From the NCBI RefSeq assembly GCF_000015865.1, contig NC_009012.1:1054001-1118000 (forward strand): a DNA stretch of 64,000 nt. The letters run 5' to 3'. Source of the DNA: Acetivibrio thermocellus ATCC 27405 (lineage in GTDB: Bacteria > Bacillota > Clostridia > Acetivibrionales > Acetivibrionaceae). Position 1 is the first letter of the stretch; every line of letters starts with the position of its first letter. The notes below the pieces were generated by a model, which did no database searches, was not told the DNA's origin, and saw only the letters and a list, made by a program, of their open reading frames with translations. Positions 10,180-18,332 of this stretch are shown piece by piece. The translations under genes and the position numbers were made by a program.

Positions 10180-10392
10180 CTACTCTTCATTAGTAGGATT
10201 TCGCTTTTTTGTTTCTTTATCCGCAATAGAATTAATTGAACCGCCATTGTCAATGATTAAAGAAACATTTTCCCCTTTCATATACATTCCCTCACACTCC
10301 CTGACGGGAATGCTCACCTCAACACCACAGTCATCGGACACCAAAACGGCATAGCCATTCTCAATCCTTTTTACTACCGCATCTATAAACAA
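10180..10392 (-). CDS. Small DUF3006-like protein
   Basis: A 70-residue acidic protein with a probable small beta-barrel: MFIDAVVKRIENGYAVLV, then VEVSIPVRE and GENVSLIIDNGG. The order (rim strand, E-x-x-Y/A-V, I/VP-x-x-E, G-D/E-x-V) matches the DUF3006 pattern found in many Firmicutes; its function is unknown. Translation starts at a TTG (10392) preceded by GGTGATGG. It lies just upstream of polA on the same strand, about 100 bp away, and a terminator separates it from the PilZ gene. Confidence 0.6.
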   Translation of the reverse strand: MFIDAVVKRIENGYAVLVSDDCGVEVSIPVRECEGMYMKGENVSLIIDNGGSINSIADKETKKRNPTNEE

Positions 10393-10523
10393 TTTTAACC
10401 ATCACCTTTTCTAAATTCTATATTTCAAAAATTCATCAGGTTTTTAAGTAAAAATTTTTTCCCTGTTTTAATGCAAAATATAAACAGTGTATGCAACAAC
10501 ATACACCCTAAATAATTGTACAC

Positions 10524-10556
10524 AAAAAAGGGACCGCAGTAAACAGCTGTCCCTTA
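10524..10556 (-). terminator. Intrinsic terminator after the PilZ gene
   Basis: The minus strand folds as AAGGGAC...GTCCCTT followed by a run of six T (plus-strand A at 10524-10529). It lies about 60 bp beyond the stop of the PilZ-domain gene. Confidence 0.75.
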
Positions 10557-10616
10557 ATTTTTTATAATGCACAAAGCTTAAAGAAAATTTTTAAATTTAA
10601 AGCAATTTTTCAACAT

Positions 10617-11318
10617 TCATTTAAGACTGTTGGATACAAATTCGGCTTCATTACACTCCAGACGGTAAATCAATTTATCAAGTTTGTCCTTGTTAACTTC
10701 ATCTATTTCCACAATTTCCAAACCATATTCGTTGTATATCTCCCTGTTTACAATCCTGTTTATTTTTGCCTTGAATTCCAAAGACTGAACTTTGTCAACC
10801 GAAGCACTTACAAACACATTCACAAGACTATGGGGCTGGACTTCTTCCCTGAAAACCGCTCCAACACCCGTCAGACTGATATTTTTAATTATGGCATATA
10901 TCCCGTTATCCGATCCCTTTGGATAAAATCTTGACTGAAAATTAACAAGGTATCTTTTAGCCCCTCTGTTGTTCTTCACTTTGCTGACCCTTTTTATTGC
11001 AACCTCGACCAACCACGGATAAGTTATTTCAAACTCACTTATTATCCCGCTAACAATATATTCATACTCCCCCTGCATAACCTGGCAGGAAACAACATCA
11101 CCTTTAAACACATTATTCTTTAAGAACTCTTCAGGAATTCTAAAATAGATGCACTCGCCTTCGCACTTTTGGATGACTGACAGGACCGGTTCAAAAATAT
11201 AACCATGCTTAATGCTGATAACCGCTCCCCGTCTGAAAATCTCTTCCTTTTCCTTGACAGACAACACATATTCTTCTCTCTGAACCGGAATCCAATTAGA
11301 CAACTCGACATTCATCAT
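10617..11318 (-). CDS. PilZ-domain cyclic di-GMP receptor, YcgR-like
   Basis: A 233-residue cytoplasmic protein with two domains. Residues 1-105 form a YcgR-type N-terminal beta domain (EKEEIFRRGAVISIKHGYIF). About 110-225 form a PilZ domain with the ligand motif RGAKR (RxxxR) and, after about 25 residues, NISLTGVG (the D/NxSxxG motif). Both halves of the cyclic di-GMP binding signature are present, so it is probably a functional receptor. YcgR proteins slow flagellar motors in other bacteria; here there is no flagellar neighbour to confirm that. GGGAGGG lies 7 bp before an ATGATG start. Confidence 0.85.
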   Translation of the reverse strand: MMNVELSNWIPVQREEYVLSVKEKEEIFRRGAVISIKHGYIFEPVLSVIQKCEGECIYFRIPEEFLKNNVFKGDVVSCQVMQGEYEYIVSGIISEFEITYPWLVEVAIKRVSKVKNNRGAKRYLVNFQSRFYPKGSDNGIYAIIKNISLTGVGAVFREEVQPHSLVNVFVSASVDKVQSLEFKAKINRIVNREIYNEYGLEIVEIDEVNKDKLDKLIYRLECNEAEFVSNSLK

Positions 11319-11447
11319 TATAATCCCTCCCTAGACTGGTTGACGTTCCAATCCTTTGAAACAGAAAAATTATAATGATGATATATTCGACAAATAAGAC
11401 AAAATATCCTCCTTAACATCAAGAATTTTTCTTTTTTTACACAAATG

Positions 11448-12437
11448 CTACTCCTTAAATATTGTTATTTCTACTCTTTTTGTCTTTTCACTGTCATCCG
11501 TCTTTTCATCCAGGGAGAGTTTGCTTCCATATTCTTCTTTTAGTTTACTTATAAAATTTTCATATGTCGCAGCATCCATACTGAAATTCAGCGTATTTTT
11601 ATTTTCATCCAATCCGGAAAGAGCAACACTTTTATGACCGGATTTTTCTATTTCGACTTCAATCTCCACGTTGCACGAACGGGCAATATTAATAATGTTA
11701 TCCGTATCTTTTTCAAGATCCGGTGAATTTACTGTAATATTCACATCATAAACAGTCATGCCGGTTGCAGCAATACTGTAAGTCTTCTGCGGCTGTTCTG
11801 AAGCAGGAACATCTGAAGAAGAAGTTATTTCATAAAAAGATGAATTTTCAATCTTCCGGGCATCTTCCGATTTTTCCTTTTGGAGAGAATCTTCAGCTCC
11901 GTCATAAAACTTTTGGCTTTGAGTTGCTCCGGGTTCTTCATTGAATAAAACGCTTACTTGAGAATCTTCCTCGTTTTTCAATCCGTTGTACTGACCATCT
12001 TTATTATTTTTTTGATCAGATTCCATCATTCCGCTGTATTCAATACCCATCGAACCACCGGTGTTGGTACTTGGAACATTGCCAAACAATCCCCGGGTTA
12101 TAATCAGGCTTGCGGCAACAAAAACCAAAACAAGTCCGGCGGCAATGGAAGGTGCAAAACCAATAAACTTTTTCCTGAAAGACAAAATTTTGCTCTCTGA
12201 TTCATTTTTCTTCTTTTCCGCCACAAGTTTCTCGTGAAGCTGCTCTTTAAATCCTGAAGGAAGCTCAACCTCCTCAACTTCTCCCAACACATCCACAATT
12301 TCTTTCAATTCGTAAAGCTCACTTCTACAGCTTTCACAAGTTTCTATATGCTCTTCAAACTCCCTTTTAGTTTCACTGTCCAGTTCACCATCTATATATA
12401 AAGACATCAATTCGATTATTTCGCCACAGTTTTTCAT
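11448..12437 (-). CDS. Zinc-finger anti-sigma factor of the ECF sigma
   Basis: A 329-residue membrane protein that should hold the adjacent sigma factor inactive. The N-terminus has a zf-HC2/ZAS motif (CGEIIELMSLYIDGEL ... HIETCESCRSEL, the H-x3-C-x2-C signature). One transmembrane helix follows at about 105-128 (FAPSIAAGLVLVFVAASLIIT). The external part has a low-complexity, Ser/Glu-rich stretch and a folded C-terminal domain from about 220 (YDVNITVNSPDLEKDTDNII) that recalls DUF4349-like regions. The ATG at 12437 is preceded by AAAGGAGGG; the frame extends upstream but only into the ribosome binding site. It follows the sigma gene by 20 bp. The inducing signal is unknown. Confidence 0.88.
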   Translation of the reverse strand: MKNCGEIIELMSLYIDGELDSETKREFEEHIETCESCRSELYELKEIVDVLGEVEEVELPSGFKEQLHEKLVAEKKKNESESKILSFRKKFIGFAPSIAAGLVLVFVAASLIITRGLFGNVPSTNTGGSMGIEYSGMMESDQKNNKDGQYNGLKNEEDSQVSVLFNEEPGATQSQKFYDGAEDSLQKEKSEDARKIENSSFYEITSSSDVPASEQPQKTYSIAATGMTVYDVNITVNSPDLEKDTDNIINIARSCNVEIEVEIEKSGHKSVALSGLDENKNTLNFSMDAATYENFISKLKEEYGSKLSLDEKTDDSEKTKRVEITIFKE

Positions 12438-12457
12438 CTCCAACCCTCCTTTCAATA

Positions 12458-13054
12458 TTATTTGACGTATTCCTCATTTATAAGTTCCTTTTTTTGTTGA
12501 AGTATTTTTTTCAGAGCCTGCCGTGCCCTGTTGATTCTCGACTTGACCGTACCTTCCGGACATTTTATAATGTTGGCTATCTCTTCATAGGTAAAGCCCT
12601 GAATATCTCTTAATACTATAACTGTCCTGTACTCTTCAGGCAACATGTTTATTGAATCCATTACAGCTCTTTTCAGCTCATTATCCTCAGCCTTAAGTTC
12701 AGGTCCCGGTGAATCGTCCTTAATCTGACGTTTTATTTCATTCCCACCTAATTCAATGTCTTCATCCAAATATACAACCTTCTTGTTCTTTCTTTTACGA
12801 ATCTCATCGAGGCAGGCATTTGTTGTAACCTTGTATATCCATGTATTAAAAAGAGAATCACCTTTAAAATTTTTTATCGATTTATATGCCTTCAAAAAAA
12901 CTTCCTGCGCCAATTCACTGGCATCATCATAATTTCCCAGCATTCTCAGCGCAATGTTGAACACTTTCTTCTGACATCCTTCTATAAGCTGCTCAAAAGC
13001 TTCAACATCGCCTTTTTTTGCCCTTTTAATCAATTCCTTTTCCGAACTGCTCAT
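12458..13054 (-). CDS. ECF-type RNA polymerase sigma factor
   Basis: A 198-residue SigW/RpoE-like sigma factor. Region 2 (about 25-95) contains ELAQEVFLKAYKSIKNF and FNTWIYKVTTNACLDEIRKRK. Region 4 (about 130-185) contains LPEEYRTVIVLRDIQGFTYEEIA and CPEGTVKSRINRARQALKK. The reading frame runs 32 codons further upstream, but GGAGGTGAG sits 9 bp before the ATG at 13054, giving the normal family length. It is cotranscribed with the membrane anti-sigma factor, the standard arrangement for an envelope-stress ECF pair. The regulon cannot be deduced here. Confidence 0.93.
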   Translation of the reverse strand: MSSSEKELIKRAKKGDVEAFEQLIEGCQKKVFNIALRMLGNYDDASELAQEVFLKAYKSIKNFKGDSLFNTWIYKVTTNACLDEIRKRKNKKVVYLDEDIELGGNEIKRQIKDDSPGPELKAEDNELKRAVMDSINMLPEEYRTVIVLRDIQGFTYEEIANIIKCPEGTVKSRINRARQALKKILQQKKELINEEYVK

Positions 13055-13293
13055 GCTACCAGCCTCACCTCCGGCCCTAAAATGATATAAAACCAACCAC
13101 TGCAAAAATAAAAAAATCATTTGCTTTACCTTTAGGTTTTTATTATACAATTTTTTTAAAATAATTTAAACCGGTACAGTTTTTTTCATACAAAAGTAAT
13201 ATTATTCACTCTCATATATTACCAAAGGTTTTTTTTATAATTTATAGAATATACTTATCATTAGATTAAACTAAATTTAAAAGGGGTAGTACT

Positions 13294-13737
13294 ATGATTA
13301 ATACAATTTTAGTAATTGATGACAATGTCTTTGACAATGCCATCATCAAAAATTATCTCTCCGGTGAAAGATACAGCATAATTTCCGCCGTAAACGGCCG
13401 TGAAGCTTTGGAACTTATTGAAAGCCGCAATATCGACCTGATACTTCTTGATATAGTCATGCCCATAATGGACGGATACGACTTTTTGAAAGAATTCTCA
13501 AAAACACCTTATTACAAGGAAATTCCCGTAATTGTCGCATCAAATCTTGACAATGCGGAAAATATAGAAAAAATTTTTGAATTTGAGATATTTGATTATA
13601 TCATAAAACCGTTGGACCAAATTAACAAATTGATATTTTTAAACAAAATAAAATCAGCCTTAAAATACAGAAATGCTCTTTCAGAGCTTAACAAAGCCAC
13701 AAGGCTTATTAACCAGCTGTCAGCCAAAGAGGCTTGA
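13294..13737 (+). CDS. Single-domain response regulator
   Basis: A 147-residue CheY-like receiver with no output domain. The acidic pair DD (10-11) and the phospho-acceptor Asp in LILLDIVMPIMDG are present, followed by the Ser of VASN and the invariant Lys of YIIKPLD. A roughly 25-residue helical tail (KIKSALKYRNALSELNKA...) could mediate dimerisation. No histidine kinase lies nearby, so the partner is unknown. It is divergent from the ECF operon and ends at a bidirectional terminator shared with rnpB. Confidence 0.9.
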   Translation: MINTILVIDDNVFDNAIIKNYLSGERYSIISAVNGREALELIESRNIDLILLDIVMPIMDGYDFLKEFSKTPYYKEIPVIVASNLDNAENIEKIFEFEIFDYIIKPLDQINKLIFLNKIKSALKYRNALSELNKATRLINQLSAKEA

Positions 13738-13772
13738 ACTCACTTTATATTTTGCTCAATATTTTACGCAAG

Positions 13773-13804
13773 CAAAAACACCAGCCATGTAAGCTGGTGT
13801 TTTT
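13773..13804. terminator. Bidirectional terminator between response regulator and rnpB
   Basis: A perfect 12-bp stem, AAAAACACCAGC (13774-13785) with GCTGGTGTTTTT (13793-13804), and a 7-nt loop. It ends in T on both strands, so it can stop the plus-strand regulator gene and the minus-strand RNase P RNA. Confidence 0.85.
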
Positions 13805-13814
13805 GATAATTTAC

Positions 13815-14194
13815 AATATTGAGTAAGCCTGTAAGCCGGGTTCTGTCTTGGATAGTCATCTATCTAGGCTATATATTTCTATATAGCTCAAGCCACCTAC
13901 CCGGGACTGGCGGGCCACCTTAACGTCCCTCTATGCGGTGTTGCTCCGGGTGGGGTTTACATAGCCGGTAAGTCGCCATACCGCTGGTGAGCTCTTACCT
14001 CACCTTTCCACCCTTACCATGCTGAAAACCGAAAGCACTCGACCTCAATCTTCAGCAGGCGGTATATTTCTGTTGCACTTTCCTTGAAGTCGCCTTCACC
14101 GGGAGTTACCCGGCACCCTGCCCTGCGGAGCCCGGACTTTCCTCGTGTACGGCCTTTCGGCACTGTACCCGCGACTATCCGGCTTACTCAATAT
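13815..14194 (-). ncRNA. rnpB: RNase P RNA, bacterial class A
   Basis: Catalytic RNA that trims 5' leaders from tRNAs. On the minus strand it shows the universally conserved blocks GAGGAAAGTCCGGGC near the 5' end, GGTAAGGGTGGAAAGGTG, the GCGGTATGGCGA region and ACAGAACCCGGCTTA near the 3' end. Helix P1 forms between the two ends, which carry AATATTGAGTAAG and CTTACTCAATATT. About 380 nt fits class A. A consensus promoter (14218-14246) and a strong terminator (13773-13804) delimit it. Confidence 0.97.
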
Positions 14195-14217
14195 TTTCGT
14201 TTTTATCGGTAAAATAT

Positions 14218-14246
14218 ATTATACGCATACAAAATATTAATGTCAA
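14218..14246 (-). promoter_or_regulatory. Promoter of rnpB
   Basis: On the minus strand a perfect TTGACA (14241-14246) and a perfect TATAAT (14218-14223) are separated by 17 bp. The -35 overlaps the stop codon of the upstream nif3-type gene. Confidence 0.85.
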
Positions 14247-15349
14247 TAAAATTTAAATGGGTCTTCTTCCATATTGCTTTTTATAACCTCAACTTCTGGA
14301 AAATTCTCTTTTATCAGTTGTGCAAGCCTGTCGGCAATAATCCTTTCCGTATTAAAATGTCCGGCATCTATAACACACATTCCTATTTCCAACATATCTA
14401 CGGCATCGTGATATTTTACGTCTCCGGTGACCAATACATCCGCTTTTGATTTTGCAGCTTCCATTACATCCCTGTCGAAACTTCCGCAGAATACGGCCAC
14501 TTTTTCAATTTCTTTGTTAGTTTCGCCAATTACTCTTACGTTTTTTACGCCAAGCTTTTCTTTTACAACTGCTATAAACTCATCAAGGCTCTTAGGTTTG
14601 TCAAGCACTCCCACATTTCCCATGCCATACTGCCTGCCTTTTATTTCAAGAGGATAAACGTCATAAGCCACTTCCTCATAAGGATGAACCTTTATCATGG
14701 CCTCTATAACCTTTTTAAGGTTCCTTTGACTTACCACCGTTTCAATCCTGTATTCATCAACCTTCTCCAAGTTGCCTGTTGTGCCTATATAAGGGTTTGT
14801 CCCCTCCAAAGGCCTGAATGTTCCTGTTCCCGCCGTCATAAAGGAGCAGTCGCTGTAATTGCCTATCCATCCGGCTCCGGCCCGGCTCATTGCATCTCTG
14901 ACCGCATCCACGCTCTCATGAGGTACAAATACAACAACCTTGTAAAGTTTTTCAGCCTTGTAATCTTTGAGACTAATTATATCCTTAAGCCCCAAAATCG
15001 AGGAAAGATAATTGTTAACTCCTCCATGGGCAACATCCAGATTGGTATGGGCACTGTACACCCCGATATTGTTTCTTATCAATTTGTAAATGATATTCCC
15101 CTTTGGATCGTCCTCATTTATTCTTTTAAGGCCTTTAAATATAACAGGATGATGGGAAACAATCAAATCAGCTTTTTTTGCCACAGCCTCATCCACAGTT
15201 TTCGAAGTCACATCGAGACACACAAAAATTCTTTCAACAGTACTCTCCCGGCTTCCAATCAGCAATCCGACATTGTCATAATCCTCCGCAAGACTGACAG
15301 GGGCCAGTTCTTCCATGTATTTTATTATGTCCTTTGCTTTAATACTCAT
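14243..15349 (-). CDS. Nif3/YqfO-type dinuclear metal protein
   Basis: A 368-residue member of the Nif3-like family (also annotated GTP cyclohydrolase I type 2 homologue), a toroidal hexamer with a two-metal centre. Metal ligands are visible in VSHHPVIF, SAHTNLDVAHGG and DAGHFNTE. The length shows the inserted PII/CutA-like middle domain (about 130-235: YKVVVFVPHESVDAVRD) typical of Gram-positive YqfO. The start is the ATG at 15349 with GAGGAGTG 7 bp upstream. It lies 13 bp below trmK, the conserved trmK-yqfO pair seen beside rpoD in Firmicutes. True function is unsettled. Confidence 0.9.
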   Translation of the reverse strand: MSIKAKDIIKYMEELAPVSLAEDYDNVGLLIGSRESTVERIFVCLDVTSKTVDEAVAKKADLIVSHHPVIFKGLKRINEDDPKGNIIYKLIRNNIGVYSAHTNLDVAHGGVNNYLSSILGLKDIISLKDYKAEKLYKVVVFVPHESVDAVRDAMSRAGAGWIGNYSDCSFMTAGTGTFRPLEGTNPYIGTTGNLEKVDEYRIETVVSQRNLKKVIEAMIKVHPYEEVAYDVYPLEIKGRQYGMGNVGVLDKPKSLDEFIAVVKEKLGVKNVRVIGETNKEIEKVAVFCGSFDRDVMEAAKSKADVLVTGDVKYHDAVDMLEIGMCVIDAGHFNTERIIADRLAQLIKENFPEVEVIKSNMEEDPFKFY

Positions 15350-15362
15350 AAAATCACTCCTC

Positions 15363-16067
15363 TCAAGCTTTTTCCTGGTATTCCGTAAAAAGCCTTGATA
15401 TTTCATTTCTTATTCTTATGGTATCCAATCGTTTTTTAGAGTTTTTATCGTTCATTTTTTCCATTTCCAAAATAATTTTATCCATCTGTCCAATCTTCTT
15501 TTTAATGAGTTCAGGCAAAAGAGGATCTTTGTTTTCAAAAAGTTTCTCGCCGATATAATAATACACTTCGTCTTTTATTTTTACTTCTCCCGTCCACTTT
15601 ACAGCCATGGCAGTATATATTCTGTCTTCTTCCTCTTTTGCAAGTCTTTCGTCAAAAATGTCAAAACCGTTTTCACAAAGCCACCGGCGTACAAGTTCTA
15701 TTGCATTCATCGGCTGGATTATCAGCGCATTTGCTCTTTTTGCCTTTCCAAAACCTTTTTCCAATATTTCTTTTATAAGCAGTCCTCCCATTCCTGCGAT
15801 AACTACAACATCAACCTCGTTATCCTCCAAAGGCTCCAATCCGTACCCTATTCTGGTGCTTATGTATTGCGAAAGACCATATTCAGCTATATTTTTCTCT
15901 GCAAAACCTATCGGCCCTTTTCTCACATCACAGGCCAACGCCCTTTGACATTTTTTATTCATCACAAGATAAATGGGAATATATGCATGATCCGTCCCTA
16001 TATCGCATACAATATTGCATTTTGGGGTTAGGTCGGCAATAAGTTTCAAACGCCCTTTTAATTCCAT
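15363..16067 (-). CDS. trmK: tRNA (adenine22-N1)-methyltransferase
   Basis: SAM-dependent methylation of A22 in tRNA D-loops. The 234-residue protein shows the Rossmann SAM motif CDIGTDHAYIPIYLV, then ACDVRKGP, VVVIAGMGGLLI and the conserved IQPMNA loop, as in B. subtilis TrmK (YqfN). The ATG at 16067 follows GGGAG by 5 bp; a longer frame upstream lacks support. It forms an operon with the nif3-type gene. Confidence 0.93.
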   Translation of the reverse strand: MELKGRLKLIADLTPKCNIVCDIGTDHAYIPIYLVMNKKCQRALACDVRKGPIGFAEKNIAEYGLSQYISTRIGYGLEPLEDNEVDVVVIAGMGGLLIKEILEKGFGKAKRANALIIQPMNAIELVRRWLCENGFDIFDERLAKEEEDRIYTAMAVKWTGEVKIKDEVYYYIGEKLFENKDPLLPELIKKKIGQMDKIILEMEKMNDKNSKKRLDTIRIRNEISRLFTEYQEKA

Positions 16068-16183
16068 GACGGCTCCCTTCAAAATAAAAAGTTTGACACT
16101 ATACGGTAACAATTATATTAGATTTTTTGCACATAATAAATAGTATAAAAACATTTTTAAATTTTTATAAAGGAGATGTTTCA

Positions 16184-16354
16184 ATGATACAAAGCCACAG
16201 ACTCGTCGCAAAGGATACGGAAAAACCTTTCGAGACGGAAATCACCGGCATCACAGAGCCTTTATATCAAGTTATCAGCAAAAAAAGCACCCCTGCCTTA
16301 AGTCATAGAGAGTTAAATGAAAACTTTGACACCTTTTTGGAGACAAAAAAATAA
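16184..16354 (+). CDS. Hypothetical 56-residue protein
   Basis: A short frame with an excellent ribosome binding site (AAGGAGATG, 6 bp before the ATG at 16184) and a terminator immediately after the stop. The sequence begins MIQSHRLVAKDTEKPFETE and ends FDTFLETKK; it is hydrophilic, without membrane segments, cysteines or known motifs. It is divergent from trmK. I do not recognise it, but the translation signals make it likely to be expressed. Confidence 0.6.
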   Translation: MIQSHRLVAKDTEKPFETEITGITEPLYQVISKKSTPALSHRELNENFDTFLETKK

Positions 16355-16385
16355 AATCAGGAGTATTTCATACTTCCTGATTTTA
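16353..16385. terminator. Bidirectional terminator between orf56 and the tRNAs
   Basis: The stem AAAATCAGGAGTA / TACTTCCTGATTTT has one bulged base. It stops the plus-strand small gene and, with the ATTTTTTT tail on the other strand, the minus-strand tRNA transcript. Confidence 0.75.
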
Positions 16386-16392
16386 TTCCCTA

Positions 16393-16469
16393 TGGTGGGC
16401 CTTCAGGGACTCGAACCCCGGACCAACCGGTTATGAGCCGGTTGCTCTAACCAACTGAGCTAAAGGCCC
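16393..16469 (-). tRNA. tRNA with CAU anticodon (Met or Ile2)
   Basis: A 77-nt cloverleaf with encoded CCA. The acceptor stem pairs GGGCCUU with AAGGCCC and the discriminator is A. The anticodon loop is CUCAUAA inside an ACCGG/CCGGU stem, and the T-arm has GGTTCGAG. It is not an initiator (the acceptor is fully paired). It may be elongator tRNA-Met or lysidine-modified tRNA-Ile; I cannot separate these by eye. It is cotranscribed with tRNA-Asn. Confidence 0.93.
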
Positions 16470-16472
16470 GTC

Positions 16473-16548
16473 TGGCTCCTCAAGTAGGACTCGAACCTAC
16501 GACCCTGCGGTTAACAGCCGCATGCTCTACCGACTGAGCTATTGAGGA
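16473..16548 (-). tRNA. tRNA-Asn (GUU)
   Basis: A 76-nt cloverleaf with encoded CCA. The acceptor is UCCUCAA/UUGAGGA, the D-arm AGCTCAGTCGGTAGAGC, the anticodon loop CUGUUAA and the T-arm GTAGGTTCGAGTCCTAC. It lies 3 bp upstream of the CAU tRNA and behind a consensus promoter. Confidence 0.96.
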
Positions 16549-16587
16549 ACGTTTTGTGTCAGCAACTATTTGCTAAACACAAAATAT

Positions 16588-16616
16588 ATTATACTTATGC
16601 ACTTCTCCAAGGTCAA
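16588..16616 (-). promoter_or_regulatory. Promoter of the tRNA pair
   Basis: On the minus strand TTGACC (16611-16616) and TATAAT (16588-16593) are 17 bp apart. A strong hairpin (8-bp stem 16552-16559/16577-16584 with an inner AGCAA/TTGCT stem) covers the start region before the mature tRNA-Asn. Confidence 0.75.
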
Positions 16617-16701
16617 GAATTGTTTTTTCGTCATTACAACAATTTATAATCACTTTTCTTTTATTTTTAGCCTATTACTTTCATTTTCATGGTATAATAC
16701 T

Positions 16702-16920
16702 TTAGTTTTTGTTTTTATATTCGAGTAAAAGTTCCCTGAGTTCCGCCGCATGCCTCCCCTCATCCTCGGCATATCTTTTAAAAATTTCCTTGATTTTTTG
16801 ATCTTCTATTCTTTTAGAATACATTTCGTAATCTCTTACCAACTCCATTGAATTTTCCCATGCTCTAAGCAACCTGTCGTAAGTTGTAATCTCTATTTCA
16901 TTTCTGTTCATATCTTCCAT
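16702..16920 (-). CDS. Small ferritin-like helical protein
   Basis: About 72 residues, almost entirely charged amphipathic helix. It contains WENSMELVRDYEMYSK and, 25 residues on, EDEGRHAAELRELL, resembling the E...Y and E-x-x-H halves of ferritin-like or rubrerythrin helices. Only a half-sized bundle is present, so dimerisation would be needed to form a di-iron site. The ATG at 16920 is 8 bp from GGAG; the GTG at 16929 is too close to it. Function unknown. Confidence 0.6.
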   Translation of the reverse strand: MEDMNRNEIEITTYDRLLRAWENSMELVRDYEMYSKRIEDQKIKEIFKRYAEDEGRHAAELRELLLEYKNKN

Positions 16921-17105
16921 ATCATCCACTCCATCGCATAATTTATTTTATATCATTCATATGTTGCTTCAAGCAATGCTTTTTTATTCAATCGCATTGA
17001 AATCATTTTAAAATAAGGATTTTAAAATTTATTTTAAAAATCCCTTGATTTTTATTTTTATATCTATTAATATACTACTAGTATAGTAATTATACTCCCC
17101 TAGTT

Positions 17106-17146
17106 CCTGCAAATATGCGTAGAGCAAATTTGCAGGATGTTTTTTA
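17106..17146 (+). terminator. Orphan plus-strand intrinsic terminator
   Basis: The perfect stem CCTGCAAAT (17106-17114) / ATTTGCAGG (17128-17136) is followed by a TTTTTT run. No plus-strand gene lies upstream before 16354, so it may end a small RNA or unannotated transcript starting between 16930 and 17100. Confidence 0.6.
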
Positions 17147-17172
17147 TTATCTTCAATCTAAAACGCCAAACT

Positions 17173-17204
17173 AAAAGAGCCAGGCAGCAAATCCCGGCTC
17201 TTAA
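17173..17204 (-). terminator. Terminator of the dnaG-rpoD operon
   Basis: Inverted repeat AAGAGCC (with flanking A/T pairs) across a 14-nt loop, just after the rpoD stop on the minus strand and followed by CTTTTAG. The U-tract is weak. Confidence 0.55.
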
Positions 17205-17206
17205 AA

Positions 17207-18283
17207 TCAATCCAAATAATCCTTCAGTTTTTTGCTCCTGCTCGGATGTCTAAGTTTCCTAAGCGCTTTTGCCTCGATCTGACGAATTCTTTCCCTTGTC
17301 ACATTAAACTCTTTTCCAACTTCTTCAAGGGTTCTGGCCCGTCCGTCATCCAGCCCGAATCGAAGCCTTAAAACTTTCTCTTCTCTGGGAGTCAAAGTAT
17401 CCAAAACGTCTACAAGCTGTTCTTTCAAAAGCGTAAAAGCAGCAGCCTCTGACGGTGCAGGAGCGTCATCGTCAGGTATAAAGTCCCCAAGGTGGCTGTC
17501 TTCTTCTTCACCTATAGGTGTTTCAAGCGACACAGGCTCCTGGGATATTTTCATTATCTCCCTTACCTTTTCAACAGGCATATTCATCTCCTTGGCAATC
17601 TCTTCAGGATGAGGTTCCCTTCCAAGCTCCTGAAGAAGCTGCCTGGAAACTCTTATAAGCTTGTTGATGGTTTCAACCATGTGAACAGGTATTCTAATGG
17701 TTCTTGCCTGGTCTGCAATCGCTCTTGTAATTGCCTGTCTAATCCACCATGTGGCATAAGTACTGAATTTGAAACCTTTTCTGTAATCAAACTTTTCCAC
17801 CGCTTTTATAAGCCCGAGATTTCCTTCCTGAATCAAATCAAGAAAAAGCATGCCCCTTCCGACATACCTCTTGGCTATACTTACAACCAGCCTCAGGTTC
17901 GCCTCAGCCAGTCTTCTTTTGGCTTCGGCATCACCCTGCTCAATCCTGTGAGCCAGCTCTATCTCTTCTTCTGCAGTCAAAAGAGGTACTTTGCCGATCT
18001 CTTTTAAATACATTCTGACAGGATCATCTATACTTATACCTTCGGGAATGGAAAGATCCAGATTATCTTCCGTAAGCTGGATATCCTCCATTTCCGCTTC
18101 GATATCTCCTACTACATCTATTCCCATGTTTTCTAATGTCTCATAAATTTTTTCGATCTGTTCCGGATCGATATCAACTTCTTCAAAAGCATCCATAATT
18201 TCCTGGTATGTCAGCATTCCTTTTTGTTTGCCTTTTTCAATAAGCTCAAGCAAAATTGCTTTTTTATCGCTATTGGGTTTCAC
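17207..18283 (-). CDS. rpoD: Primary sigma factor RpoD/SigA
   Basis: Housekeeping sigma-70 of 358 residues. Region 1.1-like residues 1-80 contain a short acidic stretch. Region 1.2 has [21 protein letters not shown]. Region 2 has [57 protein letters not shown] (read in pieces), with -10 recognition. Region 3 has [12 protein letters not shown]. Region 4 has [21 protein letters not shown] and the helix-turn-helix [19 protein letters not shown]. The start is a GTG with GGAGGGG 7 bp upstream. It is the last gene of dgt-dnaG-rpoD, the macromolecular synthesis group. Confidence 0.97.
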   Translation of the reverse strand: MKPNSDKKAILLELIEKGKQKGMLTYQEIMDAFEEVDIDPEQIEKIYETLENMGIDVVGDIEAEMEDIQLTEDNLDLSIPEGISIDDPVRMYLKEIGKVPLLTAEEEIELAHRIEQGDAEAKRRLAEANLRLVVSIAKRYVGRGMLFLDLIQEGNLGLIKAVEKFDYRKGFKFSTYATWWIRQAITRAIADQARTIRIPVHMVETINKLIRVSRQLLQELGREPHPEEIAKEMNMPVEKVREIMKISQEPVSLETPIGEEEDSHLGDFIPDDDAPAPSEAAAFTLLKEQLVDVLDTLTPREEKVLRLRFGLDDGRARTLEEVGKEFNVTRERIRQIEAKALRKLRHPSRSKKLKDYLD

Positions 18284-18332
18284 TTACTGCCCCTCCGTTC
18301 ATTAAGATGTATCTCTCTACATACTTTTCATT

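Noticed and set aside
13055-13150. 32-codon hydrophobic extension of the ECF sigma factor
   Set aside because: A strong GGAGGTGAG precedes the ATG at 13054, and the usual family length is reached from there. The hydrophobic stretch is most simply AT-rich leader DNA.
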